A program made the translations under genes and the position numbers. The notes below the pieces were generated by a model. The model searched no databases, was not told the DNA's origin, and worked only from the letters and a program-made list of their open reading frames with translations. 64,000 nt of DNA from Arthrobacter sp. 135MFCol5.1 (GTDB lineage: Bacteria > Actinomycetota > Actinomycetes > Actinomycetales > Micrococcaceae): NCBI RefSeq assembly GCF_000374865.1, contig NZ_KB895464.1, positions 60,123 through 124,122 on the forward strand, written 5' to 3'. Positions 1 through 8,485 of the stretch are shown here, piece by piece. Position 1 is the stretch's first letter; the number at the start of each line of letters is the position of its first letter.

Positions 1-1
1 C

Positions 2-262
2 ATCCTGTTCTGCGGTACCGGAATCGGCGTCGCCATCGCCGCCAACAAAGTCGAAGGCATCCGCGCCACCGCCGCCCACGACTCCTTCTCCGTGGAACGC
101 TCCATCCTGTCCAACGACTGCCAGGTCCTCACCATGGGCCAGCGGGTGGTGGGCATCGAACTCGCCCGCCGCCTCGCCAGGGAATGGATCGGCTACACGT
201 TCGACCCGGCGTCGGCCTCGGCTGGCAAAGTGAAGGTGCTCACCGACTTCGAGTCCTGCTGA
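2..262 (+). CDS. rpiB: RpiB/LacAB-type sugar-phosphate isomerase, C-terminal part
   Basis: The gene enters from the left edge; 86 codons and a TGA are visible. The fragment starts at the hallmark CGTGIG loop (ILFCGTGIGVAIAANK), followed by the conserved RATAAHDSFSVERSILSNDCQ segment and GQRVVGIELARRLA helix. All are typical of RpiB/LacAB isomerases, which interconvert aldose- and ketose-phosphates in the cytoplasm. Members of this family serve as ribose-5-phosphate isomerase or as tetrose-phosphate isomerases in erythritol catabolism. The substrate cannot be read from this fragment. Confident in family, not in substrate. Confidence 0.85.
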   Translation: MLFCGTGIGVAIAANKVEGIRATAAHDSFSVERSILSNDCQVLTMGQRVVGIELARRLAREWIGYTFDPASASAGKVKVLTDFESC

Positions 263-342
263 CAGGCCCTGCCCCGGAGCTGGGCGGGGCCACGGCGCAG
301 AATGGCCGCCGCTCCCCGCCCTGGTCCTCCTACACTGGGGTG

Positions 343-783
343 ATGATCACAGTCACCGGAAGTGTGGAAACCAACCTGTCCGCGGAGAAGGCCTTTGCTT
401 TCCTGAGCGAGTTCGAGAACACCAGCAAATGGGACCCCAACACCTCTGTCATGGACAAGATCACGCCGGGACCGGTGGCCGTGGGGCACAAGTACCACGC
501 CGAATCCGAGTTTCGCGGCAAACGCCAGGCCCTGACCTACGAGGTCATCGAGCTCTCGGAAAACCACATCAAGCTCCGGGGCGAGAACAAGACCGTCACC
601 TCGTACGACTCCATCGACGTCCGGGCCAGCGGCACAGGTTCTGTGGTCACGTACACGGCCGAGTTCAGCATCAACGGGCCGGCCAAGATCATCCAGCCGC
701 TGCTGAAACCGGCCTTCAACTCCCTGCGGGACCCCGCCTTGAACGGCATCCGGGACACGCTTAACTCGCTGGCAGCGGGCTGA
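343..783 (+). CDS. SRPBCC (START-like) family protein
   Basis: A 146-residue protein starting at ATG 343; the GTG at 340 is an alternative. The reading frame stays open further upstream, but that stretch overlaps the isomerase gene and looks non-coding. The body (ITVTGSVETNLSAEKAFAFLSEFENTSKWDP at the N-terminus, then an alternating beta pattern and a C-terminal helix LNGIRDTLNSL) has the layout of the polyketide-cyclase/SRPBCC fold, a hydrophobic ligand-binding cavity. The ligand is unknown. Its 3' end overlaps the convergent esterase gene by 23 nt. Confidence 0.75.
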   Translation: MITVTGSVETNLSAEKAFAFLSEFENTSKWDPNTSVMDKITPGPVAVGHKYHAESEFRGKRQALTYEVIELSENHIKLRGENKTVTSYDSIDVRASGTGSVVTYTAEFSINGPAKIIQPLLKPAFNSLRDPALNGIRDTLNSLAAG

Positions 784-2308
784 CAGCCTCAAAAAACGCC
801 CGGAGCGCACCGCGCGGGTCGGCCTCGAGGCGCGTCTCGTCGTCGAACACCATGGTGCTGCGTCCGTGCCCGTACTCGGGCCATGCCAGCTGGGCCGTGT
901 CCGGTGACCCCGTCCGCGCAAAAGCTGCCCAGGCCCCGCTCATGGCGCCGCTGAGCCGGCGTGGTGCGCTGCCGCGGGTGAGGAAAGCCGCCGCCGGTGC
1001 GTCCAGGTGCCGGAAGACGAACGGGATTTCCAGGGCATGGCAGGCCCCGAGCTTGCCGCCCATGGCCGGGCTGCGCCACGTGAACAGGTAGGCGAAGCTC
1101 TTCCCGGCGGCGCCCGCCGCGCGCCGTGCCGCCAGGAGCCGGTTGCTGGGCTGCCGGTACAGGGAATCGGCAATGGCGGATTCCAGGAGCTCCTTGCCTG
1201 CCGGTCCACGCTGCAGCACCTCCTCCAGCGCGTCCGCGTATCCGGCGGCATGGGCGGCAGGAATCCCGGCCGCGGCAAGGACGGCGGCGGCACGCTCCGG
1301 GTATCCGGGGTCGGCCGGCGAAGGCGGGCGCATCTCCACCGCAAACGATCCCTCGTTGAGGTTGGTTCCGATCAGCAGGTCGACGCCGCTGTTCACCCCG
1401 TTCCGGACCGCGTCGAGCGGCGGCGCCGGCAATGACGGCGTCCCCACTGTCGGCTGGAAGGGGAGCGGGACTGCGTAGGACTGCGCGGCGAAACGCTTCT
1501 CAAGGCCTTTTTGCGCTGCCAGCAGCTGCTCCGCCGGGAGGGTGAGGAGTTCCGCTGCAGACGAGGGGGCCAGGCCGCACAGGTCAAGGAATGCCGCGCT
1601 GATCCGCGCGGACTCCTCCGGTTGGCGGAAGCGCTCGGCCGTTCCGCTTTGCATGATGGCCCGGCGGAACAGCCCTTCCGATGCCGGCATCCCCAGCAGG
1701 GTGCCAATCGCCGCGGCTCCTGCCGACTCGCCAAAAATGGTCACGTTCCCCGGGTCGCCGCCGAAGGCGCCAATGTTGCGGCGGACCCAGCGAAGGGCCT
1801 CCAGCTGGTCCAGCAATGCAACGTTGGACGAGTCGACGTACCCGTCCCCCAGCAGGTCCGCCAGGTGCAGGAAGCCCAGCGCGCCGAGCCTGTAATTGAT
1901 GGACACCACCACCGCGCCCGCCGCGGCGGCGAGCCTGGCGCCGTCGTACATGGCATCGCTGTTGGCGCCCAGCAGGTACGCACCGCCGTGGATCCAAACC
2001 ATCACCGGCCGCGCCTGGCCGCCGGTTTCCGGCACCCAGACGTTCAGGTTCAGGCAGCCGTCTTCGCTCCACCTCCGCGGCACGGCACCTGGATGTGCCG
2101 GGGATTCGGGGTTTTGCGGTGCCGCAGGCCCGGCGGCGGTGCAGTCCAGCACCCCGTCCCACGACTCCAGCGGCACGGGCGGGCGGAAGCGGTTCACGCC
2201 CGACGGCGGCCCGGCGTACGGGATGCCAAGGAAGCGGTGGACGGTGGTCCCGTCAGTTCCGAGGGAGGTGCCGCGAAGGGAACCGCCGGGGGTGGAGAGG
2301 AGGGTCAT
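761..2308 (-). CDS. Type-B carboxylesterase (alpha/beta hydrolase)
   Basis: A 515-residue carboxylesterase/para-nitrobenzyl-esterase family protein that hydrolyses carboxylic esters. The N-terminal GIPYAGPP box, the oxyanion segment WIHGGAYLLG (about 105-114), the nucleophile elbow FGESAGA with Ser195, the acid Glu319 in GTNLNEG and His424 in GACHALEIPF form a complete catalytic set. The length is normal for the family. No signal peptide is seen, so it is probably cytoplasmic. It is monocistronic and convergent with the SRPBCC gene. The natural substrate is unknown. Confidence 0.92.
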   Translation of the reverse strand: MTLLSTPGGSLRGTSLGTDGTTVHRFLGIPYAGPPSGVNRFRPPVPLESWDGVLDCTAAGPAAPQNPESPAHPGAVPRRWSEDGCLNLNVWVPETGGQARPVMVWIHGGAYLLGANSDAMYDGARLAAAAGAVVVSINYRLGALGFLHLADLLGDGYVDSSNVALLDQLEALRWVRRNIGAFGGDPGNVTIFGESAGAAAIGTLLGMPASEGLFRRAIMQSGTAERFRQPEESARISAAFLDLCGLAPSSAAELLTLPAEQLLAAQKGLEKRFAAQSYAVPLPFQPTVGTPSLPAPPLDAVRNGVNSGVDLLIGTNLNEGSFAVEMRPPSPADPGYPERAAAVLAAAGIPAAHAAGYADALEEVLQRGPAGKELLESAIADSLYRQPSNRLLAARRAAGAAGKSFAYLFTWRSPAMGGKLGACHALEIPFVFRHLDAPAAAFLTRGSAPRRLSGAMSGAWAAFARTGSPDTAQLAWPEYGHGRSTMVFDDETRLEADPRGALRAFFEAVSPLPAS

Positions 2309-2359
2309 GGTTGACAGGTTACGTCGCCGGGGAGGCCCACGGCTTCCCCGGGGGCCTGC

Positions 2360-2656
2360 CTAGCTTTGCAGGCCTCCCGACGGGGAGTCCTTTCCGGTGT
2401 GCACGAGGAGCAGGGCGGAACTGCTCAGTGGTGCCCGGAGCGGCAGCCCCCTGGCAGTGCAGTGCTCATTGACGGCCAACGACAGGGCGTCCCGTTCCTT
2501 CGCCGACAGGGTGGCTTCGCCGGCGCAGTACGCACGGATGAGCTGTTCCGAGGCGTCGCCGCCCAGCCCCACGAACTCAATCCACAGCTGCCAGATATCC
2601 AGCCGGTGCTCCTTGATGACGGCCCCCGTCAGGGCTTGCTGGTCCACGGCATCCAT
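2360..2656 (-). CDS. Small conserved hypothetical protein
   Basis: A 98-residue acidic, mostly helical protein (MDAVDQQALTGAVIKEHRLD at the N-terminus). I do not recognise a domain. The composition is protein-like and the codon use matches the neighbours. It lies just upstream of the esterase on the same strand with a gap of about 50 nt, so the two may be co-transcribed. There are no membrane segments and no signal peptide. Confidence 0.6.
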   Translation of the reverse strand: MDAVDQQALTGAVIKEHRLDIWQLWIEFVGLGGDASEQLIRAYCAGEATLSAKERDALSLAVNEHCTARGLPLRAPLSSSALLLVHTGKDSPSGGLQS

Positions 2657-2760
2657 TGTCCCGTCCTAGCCTTTGGTACACCTGTTCCACTCCACTTCGG
2701 AGCGGGACCCGGGATGGATGGGTGAAGTGGAGAAGAATCTTTTCCTGTAAGAATGGGCCC

Positions 2761-3483
2761 ATGCCCCTGCGCTCCTACCCGATCCGGCGGCTGGCAGAGG
2801 ACCCCTCGAACGTCCTTGACCGCGTACGCTGGCCGGCCGTCCTGCCGCCGGTGGCCCAAGTCCTCGACCAGGGGCTCGACTTGGGCCCGGCCACCATCCT
2901 GGTGGGTGAGAACGGCTCGGGTAAATCCACGCTGGTGGAAGGCATCGCGCTCGCCTACGGGCTGTCCCCGGAGGGCGGTTCCACGGGCGCCAGGCACACC
3001 ACCCGGCCTACTGAGTCCGTCCTCAGCGACCATTTGCAGCTGGTCCGGAACCCGGGCGCCACCCGGCGGGGCTACTTTCTCCGGGCCGAGACAATGCACG
3101 GGCTGTACACCTACCTGGAAAAGAATCCCAGCACGTTCACGCCGGACATCCCGTTCCATGACATGTCCCATGGCGAGTCCTTCCTGCAGTTGGCAGCCGA
3201 CCGGTTCCGCGGAGCCGGACTCTGGGTCCTTGACGAACCGGAATCCGCACTGTCCTTTTCGGGCTGCCTGAGCCTCCTGTCCGTCCTGAAGGAACTGTTG
3301 GCCGGCGGCCAGTCCCAGGTGATCATGTCCACCCATTCGCCGCTGCTGGCCGCCTTGCCCGGCGCGACCATCCTGGAAGCGGGGCCTTAGGGTTTGCGGT
3401 CCCGGTCCTGGGCGGAGCTGGAGCTCGTGGCGAGCTGGCAACGGTTCATGGACTCGCCCGAACGCTACCTCCGCCACCTCTAG
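2761..3483 (+). pseudogene. AAA ATPase (COG3910-like), interrupted by an in-frame amber codon
   Basis: ATG 2761 opens a predicted AAA ATPase: Walker A GENGSGKST (about residues 49-57), a signature-like MSHGES segment, Walker B GLWVLDEPESALS and the H-loop MSTHSPLLAALPG. The frame is cut by TAG at 3388-3390 after ILEAGP. The next 30 codons, in the same frame, read like the normal family tail (SWAELELVASWQ, then RFMDSPERYLRHL) and end at TAG 3481-3483. So a single nonsense change appears to remove the last about 30 residues. The main ATPase motifs are upstream of the stop, so a 209-residue product could retain some function. Confidence 0.8.
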
Positions 3484-3575
3484 CTGCCGGAGGACCTTCG
3501 CCCCTAGGCAGGAGAAGGCTCCAAGCGGTCAACTTGATTGTCCGGAACAGGCAGCAATATCAGGAGGCAGGGACA

Positions 3576-3860
3576 ATGGGCGCGTGCGATGTCTGCGGCA
3601 GCAGCAAGGGCCGCATGTTTACCGTCAGTATGGGAAACCAGACCGGCACGTTCGACAGCTTTGAGTGTGCAATCCACATGATGGCTCCCGCCTGTGAGCA
3701 CTGCGGCTGCCGGATCCTGGGCCATCCGGTGGAAAGCGAAGCAGGCATCTACTGCTGCCTCCACTGTGCCAAGGAAGCGGGAAATCCGCACCAGGCCCCC
3801 AAAGCCGAGCACTCCACCGTGGCCGTTCCGGCCCAGGGCGCCGCCGCCGGCCAGGGCTGA
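3576..3860 (+). CDS. Cys-rich putative metal-binding protein
   Basis: A 94-residue protein. The start is ATG 3576 because AGGAGG lies about 8 nt upstream; an upstream start in the same frame has no such site. It contains CDVC, then CEHCGC and CCLHC with additional His residues, a pattern that suggests a zinc-ribbon or metallothionein-like site, followed by a disordered Ala/Pro-rich tail. It sits 34 nt before the universal stress protein and is probably co-transcribed with it. The function is unknown; metal binding is inferred from the Cys pattern. Confidence 0.7.
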   Translation: MGACDVCGSSKGRMFTVSMGNQTGTFDSFECAIHMMAPACEHCGCRILGHPVESEAGIYCCLHCAKEAGNPHQAPKAEHSTVAVPAQGAAAGQG

Positions 3861-3894
3861 CCCGGCTGGAAGCCTGGAACGGAAAAGGGGAGCC

Positions 3895-4332
3895 ATGGCC
3901 GGTAACGGAAAGTACAAGATCGTGGTGGGAACGGACGGATCGGACCAGTCACGGGCCGCCATGGACTGGGCCGTGCAGGAAGCCAGGCTGCGGCACGGTG
4001 AGGTGCAGGCCGTAACCGCCTGGAACTTCCCCTACGTCAGTGACGCACTGGGCACCGCCTGGGACTATGAAATCTTCGAGAAGGACGCGCAGGCGATCCT
4101 GGAGGCGGAGCTGGAACGCGTCAAGGACCAGGACGTTGCCATCACCGGCCGCGTCGTGGAGGGGAACCCGGCTTCGGCGCTCATCGAGGCGTCCAAAGAT
4201 GCCAACCTTATAGTGGTGGGCTCCCGCGGCCACGGCGGATTCACCGGCATGATGCTTGGCTCCGTTTCGCACCAGACCATCCACCACGCACACTGCCCGG
4301 TGCTGGTTATCCGCGAACCGGCCGTTGATTAG
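3895..4332 (+). CDS. Universal stress protein (UspA family)
   Basis: A 145-residue single Usp domain starting at ATG 3895. The N-terminal strand KIVVGTDGSDQS and the ATP-binding segment VVGSRGHGGFTGMMLGSVSHQTIHH (G-2x-G-9x-G-S pattern, shown here as one stretch of the C-terminal third) mark it as an ATP-binding Usp. The C-terminus CPVLVIRE is typical. Such cytoplasmic proteins respond to starvation and stress. The 3' end overlaps the convergent methyltransferase gene by 26 nt. Confidence 0.9.
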   Translation: MAGNGKYKIVVGTDGSDQSRAAMDWAVQEARLRHGEVQAVTAWNFPYVSDALGTAWDYEIFEKDAQAILEAELERVKDQDVAITGRVVEGNPASALIEASKDANLIVVGSRGHGGFTGMMLGSVSHQTIHHAHCPVLVIREPAVD

Positions 4333-5245
4333 CGGTGCGGCTGCCTGGAAAAGTCGGGATCCAGCACCGGACGGTTTCGCGGTAGCGCTGGAATTCCTGG
4401 CCAAAACGCTTCGAGAGGTCTGCTTCTTCCAGTGGCCTGACGGCATAGTTCCACACCAGTGAGCCCAGCACCGCATAGCCAACCACCAGCCACGACTGCA
4501 GGATGAGCCCGACGGCGGCCCCCTGCACAATGCCCGCCGCCGCCATCGGATTGCGGATCCAGCGGTACGGCCCGGCAACCACCAGGCGGTTTGCCATCAC
4601 GGACGGCAACGGTGTCCCGTCCCCGAGGGTGGACATCACGGCGGCAGACCAGATCCCCAAAGCGCTCGCAAGGATGAGGATGGCGACGCCGGCCGGGACG
4701 GCAACGGCAGGGATGTCCAGGCCCAACCCCCAGCGCTGCTCGAGAAAGGCCAGGCAGGCCGGTACCAGCCCGAGGAAGAAACCCCAGAACACGACAATCT
4801 GTCCGAACGTGGCGGCAACATGGACTCTTGCCTTGGTGCGTTTCGGGGCCGGACGGAACGCAAACGGGCCCCGGACAATCCACGCCGTGGGGATGCGGCC
4901 TAACAGCACCAGGCACAGTCCGGCAACCGACCCCGCAGTGGCGGCGCCCATGGCCAGCACACCGAGGCCCGCCTGGGTGCTCACCGTGGCATAGACGGCC
5001 AGGGCGACGGCAACAACGGTGGTCCACACGGTGCTGGCAACCGCTGCTGACCGCACTCCGCAGGCTGCGGCCGCAGAGGCAAGGACAAACAGCGGAACGT
5101 CGAATACGGCAACAAGGACCGGGTCCAGGCCTCCCAGCGTTGCCCGGCGCACCGCCGGGTCCAGGAATACCGCAATCCACCACAAACACCCGGCGACAGC
5201 TTGAACGGCAAAGTACGCCCTGCCCCACTGGCCTGACCGCGGCAC
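4307..5245 (-). CDS. Isoprenylcysteine-methyltransferase-like (ICMT/NnrU-type) membrane protein
   Basis: An integral membrane protein with about seven to eight hydrophobic segments. The C-terminal third carries the ICMT/phospholipid-methyltransferase signature: LVVAGPYRWIRNPMAAAG, then a membrane hairpin and LEEADLSKRFGQEFQRYRETV. These proteins use S-adenosylmethionine at the membrane; the substrate of bacterial members is mostly unknown. The frame is open far upstream into the beta-glucosidase region. I place the start at GTG 5245 (312 residues), which clears the terminator hairpin at 5329-5363; the start is uncertain. Confidence 0.7.
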   Translation of the reverse strand: MPRSGQWGRAYFAVQAVAGCLWWIAVFLDPAVRRATLGGLDPVLVAVFDVPLFVLASAAAACGVRSAAVASTVWTTVVAVALAVYATVSTQAGLGVLAMGAATAGSVAGLCLVLLGRIPTAWIVRGPFAFRPAPKRTKARVHVAATFGQIVVFWGFFLGLVPACLAFLEQRWGLGLDIPAVAVPAGVAILILASALGIWSAAVMSTLGDGTPLPSVMANRLVVAGPYRWIRNPMAAAGIVQGAAVGLILQSWLVVGYAVLGSLVWNYAVRPLEEADLSKRFGQEFQRYRETVRCWIPTFPGSRTANQRPVRG

Positions 5246-5328
5246 AGATCCCCCGAATCCATTCTCGCCGCGACAGTCTGCGGCATGTCCCAGCCTAGCG
5301 AATGCGCCGCCGGTTCCGGCGGAACAGA

Positions 5329-5363
5329 AATGGTCCGGGCTTCCCGTGGAAACCCGGACCATT
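5329..5363 (-). terminator. Rho-independent-type hairpin after the GH1 gene
   Basis: A perfect 11-bp inverted repeat (AATGGTCCGGG / CCCGGACCATT) with a 13-nt loop lies 10 nt beyond the GH1 stop codon on the minus strand. It probably ends the GH1 transcript and separates it from the methyltransferase gene. There is no long U-tract, which is common for actinobacterial terminators. Confidence 0.75.
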
Positions 5364-5373
5364 GCCCTTGGTG

Positions 5374-6633
5374 CTAGGCGGGCTGCGGTGCCCCGGCCCG
5401 GGCGTGCTCCCTGGCCAGGTTCCCCAACCAGCGTGCGCTCTCCTTGGGGGTCCGTTCCTGGGTGGAGCGGTCGACGGCGATCAGGCCGAACTTGGGCCCG
5501 TAGCCGAAGATCCATTCGAAGTTGTCGAACGCGGTCCAGGCGATGTACCCGCGGACATCGATGCCGTCCGCGAGGCAGGAAGCTACGCCGTCGACGGCCG
5601 TCCGCAGGTACGCTACCCGCTGCGTGTCATCCTCGGTGGCCAGGCCGTTCTCGGTGACAATCACCGGGATGCCGGCGATCCTGTTGGCCTCGCGGATGGT
5701 GGCCTCCAGCGCCTGGGGATAGATTTCCTCGCCCATCTGGTTGGTGGGCACACCCTCCGGCGCCGGGGCATGGCCGTCCGGGCCGTACACGGTGCGGCCG
5801 TAGGTTTGGATGCCCACGAAGTCGTCGCCGCGGGAGGCTTCGAGGAAGCGTTCGTTGACGTCGCGGCGCACCTGGTCTGCAATCCCTTCGCCACCGGGCA
5901 GCGCCTGGATATCGGAGTTTGCGAGGGTCCACCCCACCTGGAGGTCCGGGCGATGGGCTTTGATGGCCTTGGTGGCGGCCCGGTGCGCCGCCACCTTGAC
6001 CTGGAACCCCGCCTCCGTGGAGCAGAACTGGAACGGCGCGAGGGTGGCGGCCTCCACGCCCAGGCGCTCGGCGGCGGCGGCCCAGATGGGCACCATGCCG
6101 CGGTGCTCCGGGGCTTCCCCGCCGATGCCGAATGACTCCAGCAGCCAAGGGAGGTTGGGCTCGTTCAGGGTGCAGGCGACGCCGATCAGGTCACCCAGGT
6201 GGGCCATGACCCGGTCGCAATAGCGGGCAAAGAGTTCGGGCGTCCGGCTGCCCTCCCAACCGCCGATCCGAAGGAGCCACAGCGGTGACGTGAAGTGGTG
6301 GAACGTGACCACGGGGGTGAGTCCATGGTCATGGCAGGCTTCCAGCACCCGCTTGTAGTGGTCCAGTGCAGCCACCGAAAACTGGCCTTCCTCCGGTTCG
6401 ATCCGGGCCCATTCCACGGAGAAACGGTAGCTGGTAAAACCGAGGCCGGCGATCAGTGCGATGTCCTCGCGGTAACGGTGGTAATGGTCCACGGCATCCC
6501 CGGACGGCTCAGCGAAAATGGTTCCGGGAAGGTGCTCCAGGAACCAGGTATCGCTGTTGACGTTGTTGCCTTCCACCTGGTGGCCGGCGGTGGCCACGCC
6601 CCAAAGGAAGTCGCGGGGGAACGGGTTGGTCAT
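5374..6633 (-). CDS. GH1 family beta-glucosidase
   Basis: A 419-residue glycoside hydrolase family 1 enzyme. ATG 6633 is preceded by AAAGGA. The N-terminus PRDFLWGVATAGHQVEG, the acid/base motif TLNEPN and the nucleophile motif VTENG (GLAT following) are all present. So is the aglycone-side WTAFDNFEW box. It hydrolyses beta-glucosides and related glycosides in the cytoplasm; no signal peptide is seen. It is transcribed divergently from the ABC importer and shares with it a 218-bp control region holding a probable IclR-type operator. A role in removing glucose from glycosides brought in by the importer is inferred. Confidence 0.93.
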   Translation of the reverse strand: MTNPFPRDFLWGVATAGHQVEGNNVNSDTWFLEHLPGTIFAEPSGDAVDHYHRYREDIALIAGLGFTSYRFSVEWARIEPEEGQFSVAALDHYKRVLEACHDHGLTPVVTFHHFTSPLWLLRIGGWEGSRTPELFARYCDRVMAHLGDLIGVACTLNEPNLPWLLESFGIGGEAPEHRGMVPIWAAAAERLGVEAATLAPFQFCSTEAGFQVKVAAHRAATKAIKAHRPDLQVGWTLANSDIQALPGGEGIADQVRRDVNERFLEASRGDDFVGIQTYGRTVYGPDGHAPAPEGVPTNQMGEEIYPQALEATIREANRIAGIPVIVTENGLATEDDTQRVAYLRTAVDGVASCLADGIDVRGYIAWTAFDNFEWIFGYGPKFGLIAVDRSTQERTPKESARWLGNLAREHARAGAPQPA

Positions 6634-6715
6634 GGGGTTCCTTTCGTGATGGACGCGTGCGGGCGTCCGAGGCTTCGCTGCCTTCCATCCATCCTTCCGC
6701 CCGGCGTGACCGCCG

Positions 6716-6741
6716 CCACAATACTTTTTCAATCAATGACA
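6716..6741. promoter_or_regulatory. Probable IclR-type operator between GH1 and the ABC importer
   Basis: The block CCACAATACT followed by an AT-rich dyad (TTTCA-ATCAA-TGACA, 6727-6741) matches the block at 21025-21050 in 20 of 25 aligned positions. The dyad fits TTyCA-N5-TGrAA with one mismatch. Its position in a divergent promoter region suggests control of both the GH1 gene and the importer operon. The binding protein is inferred to be the IclR regulator encoded at 20142-20972. Confidence 0.55.
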
Positions 6742-6851
6742 TTGTCATGTTTGGCGCCTGCGGCCCCGGCTGATTCTTGAAGGGAGCCGGCGAGCAGCCA
6801 GCCCCCACATCCGTTCCTCCGTCATCACATCAGAATGCAAAGGCGCACTAC

Positions 6852-8408
6852 ATGAAACTTCCGAACTCCACCGCCCGTGCGAGCTCCGCCGTTCTGGCCG
6901 GTGCCCTGCTGATGGGTTCCTTGGCCGCCTGCGGCGGCGGGTCCAGCCAGGCCGCCGCAAAGGCTGATACCAGCAGCCTCACCCTGGCCATCGACAGCGA
7001 CTCAGCCTCCTTCGGTTTCGACCCGCTGCGCGTCTCCGCGGCCCAGCGCCAGTTCTTCGAAGGCCTCTACGACAGCCTGATGACCCTTCAGCCGGACGGT
7101 TCCGCAGGTCCGGGCCTGGCCAAGGACTTCAGCTACAACGCGGACAACACCGTCCTGACGCTGAACCTCAAGGATGACGTCACGTTCACCGACGGCTCCA
7201 AACTGGATGCCGCCCTGGTCAAGGCCAACCTGGACCGCCGGTCCGATCCCGCACTGAGCGCCTACTCCGCCGTCGCCAAGGGCGGCGCCCAGGAAATCAC
7301 CTCCGTGGACGTGGTCAGCCCCACCCAGGTGGCCCTGACCTTCGCCAAGCCGCAGCCCGGATTCGAGAAGAACCTGGCCTCCACCACCGGCATGATCGTG
7401 GGCAAGAACGGTGTCGCCGACACCTCCAGCCTCGCGGCGACCCCTGACGGTTCAGGCCCGTACACCCTTGACCCCTCCACCGTGAAGGGCAACAAGTACG
7501 TCCTGGTGAAGAACGACAAAAGCGCTGACGCTTCCAAGTACGCCTACAAGAAGGTGGTCTTCAGTGTTGTCCAGGACCCGCAGGCCCGCGCCAACGCCCT
7601 GGTCTCCGGCCAGGCCGACGTGGCCATGCTGACCTCGAACACCGTTGACTTCGCGAAGTCCAAGGGCGTCGGCGTTTCCCAGATCGGCGGCACGGTCAAC
7701 ACCATGATCTCCTTCGATAAGATCGGCAAGACCGCCCCGGCGTTCGCCCAGGAGAAGGTCCGTCAGGCCATCCAGTACGCCATCAACCGCCAGGCCCTGG
7801 TGGACGCACTGCACAAGGGTGACATCCCCGCCTGGAATGCCCTCCCCAAGGATTCGGCCGGCTTCACCAAGGACCTCGAAACCAAGTTCGCGTACAACCC
7901 GGACAAGGCCAAGAGCCTGCTGGCCGAGGCAGGCTACCCCAACGGGTTCGAGTTCACCATCATCGCCGGCGCGCAGACCCAGACGGACCTGCAGGCAGTC
8001 CAGAAGGACCTCGCCGCCGTCGGCATCACCATGAACGTAAAGATGGCCGCCTCCACCGACGAAGCTTTCGCCGCCGTCGCCACCACGCCCCTGGGCTACG
8101 CGCCGCTGAACTGGGACAACCCCGTCGGCGTGATGTACGGCGCCATCCTCAACGGATTCACCAACGTCCAAAAGGCCACCGATGACCAGCTCAGCGCCGC
8201 CACCGGCGAGCTGGCCGCAGCGAAGGACGACGCCGCCGTAAAGACCGCCGCCACGAAGCTGAACACCCGGTTGGTGGAATCCGGTTGGATGATCCCGCTG
8301 TACGAGGCCCTGACCAACCAGGGCTACAACACCAAGAAGGTGGCGCAGGTGAAGTTCGCCGGCACCAACGCCTACCCGCTCCTCTCGTCCTACACGCCGG
8401 CCAGCTGA
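6852..8408 (+). CDS. ABC transporter substrate-binding lipoprotein (SBP_bac_5 family)
   Basis: A 518-residue secreted lipoprotein. The signal peptide ends in a lipobox (GSLAACG, Cys27), so it is anchored on the outer face of the membrane. The body is a family 5 solute-binding protein (DppA/OppA type), with PQPGFEKNL and YNPDKAKSLLAEAGYPNGFE segments. Family members bind peptides, nickel or oligosaccharides and glycosides. The neighbouring glycosidases favour a glycoside or oligosaccharide ligand, which is inference. It is the first gene of the importer operon; a strong stem-loop follows it. Confidence 0.9.
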   Translation: MKLPNSTARASSAVLAGALLMGSLAACGGGSSQAAAKADTSSLTLAIDSDSASFGFDPLRVSAAQRQFFEGLYDSLMTLQPDGSAGPGLAKDFSYNADNTVLTLNLKDDVTFTDGSKLDAALVKANLDRRSDPALSAYSAVAKGGAQEITSVDVVSPTQVALTFAKPQPGFEKNLASTTGMIVGKNGVADTSSLAATPDGSGPYTLDPSTVKGNKYVLVKNDKSADASKYAYKKVVFSVVQDPQARANALVSGQADVAMLTSNTVDFAKSKGVGVSQIGGTVNTMISFDKIGKTAPAFAQEKVRQAIQYAINRQALVDALHKGDIPAWNALPKDSAGFTKDLETKFAYNPDKAKSLLAEAGYPNGFEFTIIAGAQTQTDLQAVQKDLAAVGITMNVKMAASTDEAFAAVATTPLGYAPLNWDNPVGVMYGAILNGFTNVQKATDDQLSAATGELAAAKDDAAVKTAATKLNTRLVESGWMIPLYEALTNQGYNTKKVAQVKFAGTNAYPLLSSYTPAS

Positions 8409-8420
8409 TACCCGCACCGT

Positions 8421-8460
8421 CCCGGGCGGCCCTTGTCCACCAAGGCCAGGGCCGCCCGGG
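8421..8460 (+). promoter_or_regulatory. Intercistronic stem-loop after the binding-protein gene
   Basis: A perfect 12-bp inverted repeat (CCCGGGCGGCCC / GGGCCGCCCGGG) with a 16-nt loop sits between the binding-protein stop and the first permease start. Such stem-loops commonly stabilise the upstream message or attenuate transcription, so that binding protein is made in excess over membrane subunits. This role is inferred from position. Confidence 0.7.
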
Positions 8461-8485
8461 GAGGGCCTGACCGATGGAGGTCACC

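Noticed and set aside
2333..2357. AGGCCC/GGGCCT inverted repeat after the small gene at 2360-2656.
   Set aside because: The short arms in a GC-rich stretch, overlapping other weak pairings, do not make a convincing terminator.
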